Source: Chryseobacterium tagetis
GTDB taxonomy: Bacteria > Bacteroidota > Bacteroidia > Flavobacteriales > Weeksellaceae
Direction: 5' to 3'
Assembly: GCF_016735585.2 (NCBI RefSeq)
Contig: NZ_JAERSE020000002.1
Span: 310,001-374,000, forward strand
Length of the DNA: 64,000 nt
Shown here: positions 60,909 to 64,000 of the stretch, in pieces
Position numbering within the stretch: the stretch's first letter is position 1
Layout of the letters: each line of letters opens with the position of its first letter
Notes under the pieces: model-generated
Told to the model about the DNA's origin: nothing
Databases searched by the model: none
Seen by the model: only the letters and a program-made list of their open reading frames with translations
Program-made: the position numbers and the translations under genes

Positions 60909-60958
60909 ACCACAAAAGTCACAAAAGCTTTAACTCTTTCGTTTATGACTTTTGTGGT
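60909..60958. repeat. dispersed intergenic repeat, copy B, with perfect palindromic ends
   Basis: Left arm ACCACAAAAGTCA (60909-60921) and right arm TGACTTTTGTGGT (60946-60958) are exact reverse complements. The first 23 bases are identical to 46531-46553. It sits between the divergent msrB and DUF445 genes. Confidence 0.7.
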
Positions 60959-60991
60959 GATAATAGATCATAAGTTCACAACCAAATTTAC

Positions 60992-60999
60992 TAAATTTG
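60992..60999 (+). promoter_or_regulatory. -7 element of the DUF445 gene
   Basis: TAAATTTG matches TAnnTTTG, five bases ahead of the ATG at 61005, which would make the message leaderless or nearly so. Confidence 0.45.
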
Positions 61000-61004
61000 A
61001 GCAT

Positions 61005-62249
61005 ATGAATGATGAAGCCAAAAGAAAACAATTAAGGAAATATAAAGCATTTGCCACCGGATTATTCCTTCTGATGGCGGTGATCTTTATCGTGACCACT
61101 CTTTTACAGAAAACCAACGATTCTCATTGGATCGGTTATGTCAGAGCCTTTTCCGAAGCAGCAATGGTGGGTGCTTTAGCGGACTGGTTTGCTGTTACCG
61201 CATTATTCCGCCATCCGCTCGGTCTGCCTATTCCGCACACCAATCTGATTGAAAACAGCAAACAAAGACTGGGTGATAATCTGGGAAGTTTCGTCGTGAA
61301 TAATTTTCTCTCGCCTCAGAATATCCGTCCTTATATCCAGAAATTAAAGGTTTCAGGCTTTGTTGGTGAATGGCTGGTAAAGGAAAAAAATCAGGAAATC
61401 TTAATTAAAAATCTTTCAGATATTGTTTTAGATATTTTAAATAAACTGGATGATTCTGAAGTGAGTCATTTCATCAGCAAAAAGGTTTCTGAGATGACAG
61501 ATTCAATTAAACTAAACGTCATTCTCGGAAACGGAATCACTTATCTTTTAGACAAAAACGATCATCAGAAAATCATTACCAACCTTTCTTCTCAGATCAA
61601 AAATTATATTATTGAAAATGATGAAATGATCCAGGAACGGGTAAAAAAAGGAAGCTATTCTTTTATTCCGGCTTTTGTAGACAATAAAATTGCGGATAAA
61701 ATTGCAAGTGGACTTTCAGATTTTTTTAAAGAAGTGGAAGAAAATCCCAACCACGAAATCAGAGCTTTGATTACCCAAAAAATTTACGATTTCTCCAGCG
61801 AGTTAAAACAGGATCCGAAGTGGGAAGATGAGTTTAAAAATATTAAAAATGATCTTTTAAAAGGAAATAAGCTTGATGAATATTCAAATGACATCTGGGT
61901 TTCCATTAAGAATACATTGAAAAAAGAATTACAGGAAGATCGGTCTTCATTAAAAAATTATATTTCAAAAAACCTGAACGAATTTTCGCAAAATCTAAAG
62001 ACAGACGAAGTTCTCCAGAATAAAATCGATCACTGGATTCGCGTAACGGCTTATAAATATATCCTGAAAAACACGCATCAATTCGGAAACCTCATCAGTT
62101 CTACAGTTGGGAACTGGCAGGGAAAAGAATTAAGTGAAAAACTGGAGCTGGAAGTCGGAAAAGATCTTCAGTTCATTCGGGTCAACGGAACTTTGGTTGG
62201 CGGATTGGTTGGATTGATTATTTATACTGTTTCGCATTTTTTCCTTTAA
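61005..62249 (+). CDS. DUF445 family membrane protein
   Basis: 414 residues from MNDEAKRKQLRKYKAF. One N-terminal membrane helix (about 13-32) leads into the DUF445 signature AAMVGALADWFAVTALFRHP and GLPIPHTNLIENSKQRLGDNLG (about 50-92). A long helical soluble region and a C-terminal helix (about 393-412) ending SHFFL follow. The function is unknown. A longer reading from 60945 is rejected because it runs through the palindromic repeat and the -7 element. Confidence 0.88.
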   Translation: MNDEAKRKQLRKYKAFATGLFLLMAVIFIVTTLLQKTNDSHWIGYVRAFSEAAMVGALADWFAVTALFRHPLGLPIPHTNLIENSKQRLGDNLGSFVVNNFLSPQNIRPYIQKLKVSGFVGEWLVKEKNQEILIKNLSDIVLDILNKLDDSEVSHFISKKVSEMTDSIKLNVILGNGITYLLDKNDHQKIITNLSSQIKNYIIENDEMIQERVKKGSYSFIPAFVDNKIADKIASGLSDFFKEVEENPNHEIRALITQKIYDFSSELKQDPKWEDEFKNIKNDLLKGNKLDEYSNDIWVSIKNTLKKELQEDRSSLKNYISKNLNEFSQNLKTDEVLQNKIDHWIRVTAYKYILKNTHQFGNLISSTVGNWQGKELSEKLELEVGKDLQFIRVNGTLVGGLVGLIIYTVSHFFL

Positions 62250-62275
62250 AAAATTAAAGTTAGGATACCTAAAAC

Positions 62276-63163
62276 ATGAAAAAAAAATTAATTTTATTAT
62301 TTTCTTTAAGCTTCACATTTTTATTCTGTCAGAAAGTTCAATTAAAGAAAGTAACAGATTCTTCTCAAATTTTCAAAGGAGAAATTGCAGGAATTCCTAT
62401 CACAATGCAGCTTAATTTTGCAGGAATTGCAGACTGCAGCTTATATCAGTATTTTGTAGATGGATGGTATTATTATGACAAATATCAAAAGAAAATTCCG
62501 GTCACCGGTATCTATGATTATGGAAAATTGTCATTATTTAATTTTGGAAATCAGCAGAAACAGAATTCCAAAAGTTTCAGAGAACAAATTACATCCCCTC
62601 AGAAAGTAGAAAAAACAGCAGAAATTGCAGAAGCCTTACATCCTGAAGAAAAAATTGTCTTCGAACAGAATAATGTCAAAAAGAATCCTGTTTTAGGTAA
62701 TTTTTATCTGAATAGCAAAATTCAGCCGGCAAAATTATTCACAAGTAATGACATGATTTACCGTTATAATAATTATTTGATTTTGCCCAATAATAAAAAG
62801 ATCAACACCTCTGATTTCATTAATAAAAATGGCGGAAATGAGCTGTTATCTTATATTTCCGGAAATGATGGGAATAGGGTTTTATTATATTTTGAACATA
62901 CTTCTAATCTGAATGCCTGCGGAAGGTGCGGCGCAAGTGAAGGAGAAAAAGGATACAGAGTTTTATATTTTACCAAAGATTGGAACTATAAAAACTATGA
63001 AGAATTTCTAACGGAAAGCTGTCTTGAAAATATTTACGACACCAAAGTCACCCGAAGTAAAGATTCAAAGATTTTTAAATTTAATATTAAAAAAACAGAA
63101 AACAATCCTTCATACAATATAACCGTAGATGTCAAAAATGCTTCTGTTGCAAAATCTAAATAA
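62276..63163 (+). CDS. hypothetical exported protein
   Basis: 295 residues that I cannot assign to a family. A signal peptide (about 1-19, ends TFLFCQ) is followed by a beta-rich region with Tyr clusters (YQYFVDGWYYYDKYQ). A basic middle and a CGRCGASEGEKGYR segment (about 215-230) hold a CxxC that could bind metal or form a disulfide. The protein is most likely periplasmic or surface-exposed. It lies 26 bases after the DUF445 gene, possibly cotranscribed, and has a terminator downstream. Confidence 0.75.
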   Translation: MKKKLILLFSLSFTFLFCQKVQLKKVTDSSQIFKGEIAGIPITMQLNFAGIADCSLYQYFVDGWYYYDKYQKKIPVTGIYDYGKLSLFNFGNQQKQNSKSFREQITSPQKVEKTAEIAEALHPEEKIVFEQNNVKKNPVLGNFYLNSKIQPAKLFTSNDMIYRYNNYLILPNNKKINTSDFINKNGGNELLSYISGNDGNRVLLYFEHTSNLNACGRCGASEGEKGYRVLYFTKDWNYKNYEEFLTESCLENIYDTKVTRSKDSKIFKFNIKKTENNPSYNITVDVKNASVAKSK

Positions 63164-63173
63164 TTGAAACAAA

Positions 63174-63204
63174 AAAGAGAGCTCAAACTCTCTTTATTTT
63201 TTCT
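63174..63204 (+). terminator. terminator of the 62276 gene
   Basis: Perfect 8-bp stem AAAGAGAG/CTCTCTTT (63174-63181 and 63188-63195) with a CTCAAA loop, followed by a T-run. Confidence 0.75.
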
Positions 63205-63334
63205 TACATATTTTTCTAAAAAGATTGGGATAAAAATCTTCAGTTCCAATTCTCATTTCCTTTGTCACAGGAAATATAAATTTTAACAAGGGAATCAAAA
63301 ATATATTCAAAAGAACTAAGATTATAATATTCAT
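63194..63334 (-). CDS. possible small membrane protein (46 residues)
   Basis: An ATG at 63334 on the minus strand opens a 46-codon frame ending TAA at 63194. The first about 22 residues (MNIIILVLLNIFLIPLLKFI) are strongly hydrophobic with a Pro kink. The rest is polar with a basic end (RKICKKK). The ATG lies 11 bases after the pyrD stop on the same strand, so it could be translated from the pyrD transcript. I know no homologue. The last codons overlap the opposing terminator hairpin, which leaves coding status uncertain. Confidence 0.4.
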   Translation of the reverse strand: MNIIILVLLNIFLIPLLKFIFPVTKEMRIGTEDFYPNLFRKICKKK

Positions 63335-63344
63335 TGCTTAAAAA

Positions 63345-64000
63345 CTATTTTGGTAAACGGCTTGATCTTTTTAAAATTTCTTTATTGACATCATTAATCA
63401 ATTCGGGACCTTCATAAATAAATCCTGTATACAACTGTACTAATGTAGCTCCTGCATCCAGCTTCTCTATTGCATCTTTCGCAGAATGAATTCCTCCGAC
63501 TCCGATGATTGGAAATGCTCTGTTACTTCTGTCAGCAAGATATTTGATCATTTTTGTGCTTCTCTCACGAATTGGTTTCCCACTTAATCCTCCGTTTCCG
63601 ATTTGTTCCAAAACTTCCGGTGAAGTTTTCAGCCCTTCTCTATTCACTGATGTATTGGAAACTACAATTCCGTCGATTTTCGTTTCAGCGATCAGCTCAA
63701 TGATTTCGTCTAATTGATTGTTATTTAAATCCGGAGCTATTTTCAGTAAAATAGGCTTCTGAACAGCTTTTGACTGGTTGATTTTTTTCACTTCGGTAAT
63801 CAGCTCGCGAAGATATTCTACATCTTCCAGTTTGGCGTGACTTCCTACATTCGGACAACTTACATTCAGTACAAAATAATCTACATAAGGATGAAGCCCG
63901 TCAAAACAATCCAGGTAATCCTGAGTATAGTTTTCCGGTGCCGTATCTGTATTTTTTCCGATGTTCCCACCGATGATAATTTTTCCTTTATTACCTTTCA
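63345..64000 (-). CDS. pyrD: dihydroorotate dehydrogenase (5' end beyond window)
   Basis: The minus-strand frame stays open from the stop at 63345 to the window edge, giving at least 218 C-terminal residues; the GTG at 63791 is internal. Readable blocks from the N-terminal side are IIIGGNIGKNTD, YVDYFVLNVSCPNVGS, LLKIAPDL, IDGIVVSNTSVNRE, GGLSGKPIRERST and FPIIGVGGIHSAKDAIEKL, all typical of FMN-binding DHODH. It oxidises dihydroorotate to orotate in pyrimidine synthesis. Layout resembles class 2 (quinone-linked), yet the catalytic-base position is Cys (NVSCPN) rather than the Ser of class 2 enzymes such as Escherichia coli PyrD. Confidence 0.92.
   Translation of the reverse strand, partial: KGNKGKIIIGGNIGKNTDTAPENYTQDYLDCFDGLHPYVDYFVLNVSCPNVGSHAKLEDVEYLRELITEVKKINQSKAVQKPILLKIAPDLNNNQLDEIIELIAETKIDGIVVSNTSVNREGLKTSPEVLEQIGNGGLSGKPIRERSTKMIKYLADRSNRAFPIIGVGGIHSAKDAIEKLDAGATLVQLYTGFIYEGPELINDVNKEILKRSSRLPK

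Noticed and set aside
60945..61004. Upstream extension of the DUF445 gene beginning at ATG 60945
   Set aside because: These 20 codons run through the right arm of a palindromic repeat and the -7 element, and the conserved family sequence starts only after the ATG at 61005.
63505..63717. Plus-strand open frame opposite pyrD
   Set aside because: Antisense shadow of conserved pyrD codons.
63345..63791. A complete 148-residue pyrD starting at the GTG at 63791
   Set aside because: The frame remains open upstream to the window edge and encodes conserved PyrD blocks including NVSCPN, so the gene is cut by the window rather than short.
1..64000. tRNA, rRNA, riboswitch or CRISPR loci
   Set aside because: The gene-free spacers were read on both strands; none shows a cloverleaf with CCA-type acceptor, rRNA blocks, a recognised riboswitch core or regular repeats. 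Short or divergent RNAs could be missed without a covariance search.

Overview
This AT-rich window reads as chromosomal DNA of a flavobacterium close to Chryseobacterium/Elizabethkingia (Bacteroidota, Weeksellaceae). The evidence is the combination of exosortase F (XrtF) with its partner, type IX secretion C-terminal domains, TonB-dependent receptors, DUF4293/DUF4296/DUF4271/DUF6702/GxxExxY families, a Rho with a long Asn/Gln/His-rich linker, a PNGase F-like enzyme, and many promoters of the Bacteroidota type (TAnnTTTG at -7, sometimes TTTG at -33). I see no tRNA, rRNA, CRISPR array, prophage or classical insertion sequence. The window cuts off a 5'-truncated gene at base 1 and pyrD at base 64000.

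Layout. 1-7.2 kb: asd, a cation-diffusion transporter, the xrtF pair, then an amino-sugar/cell-wall recycling cluster (AmgK-like kinase, RapZ C-terminal-domain protein, MurU-like nucleotidyltransferase, LOG-family hydrolase). This cluster is interrupted by a GxxExxY gene bounded by a near-perfect 26-bp inverted repeat. 7.3-18.5 kb: a surface-function region with a DUF5689 lipoprotein and TonB receptor opposite a secreted endonuclease-like protein, then three tandem fibre-like proteins sharing a homogenised C-terminal module and a T9SS-secreted protein. 18.6-39.6 kb: mostly housekeeping genes: sodA, rho, an MsbA-like ABC exporter, an M28 peptidase, a T9SS PNGase F-like enzyme, psd-cdsA-LUD, ftsH-rsfS, birA, LptF/G, tgt, a GT2 synthase, hemD and an S9 peptidase.

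39.6-48 kb: an RprXY-like two-component pair, then a probable heavy-metal (copper?) cluster: a lipoprotein with three HGxPxHxC repeats, a Cys-rich HYC_CC_PP protein, and a TonB receptor carrying two N-terminal HMA domains. An AraC regulator and an OsmC protein follow. 48-52 kb: a repeat-rich spacer ending in a perfect palindromic operator in front of a TetR-thiolase-hotdog-KAS operon. 52-55 kb: an XRE membrane regulator, a class C serine hydrolase and a TlpA-like redoxin. 55-59.5 kb: a porin-Dabb-cupin operon divergent from a response regulator/histidine kinase pair. The shared spacer holds four direct repeats at exact 11-bp spacing, a likely response-regulator operator. 59.5-64 kb: L,D-transpeptidase-like protein, msrB, DUF445 protein, an unknown secreted protein, a possible 46-residue membrane peptide and pyrD.

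The least explained units are the metal cluster (42.8-46.5 kb), the two-component/porin/Dabb/cupin locus (54.9-59.5 kb), the DUF5689/TonB/nuclease locus (7.8-14.1 kb) and the inverted-repeat-bounded GxxExxY unit (4.2-4.7 kb). Functions are inferred from recognisable motifs; no database search was run.
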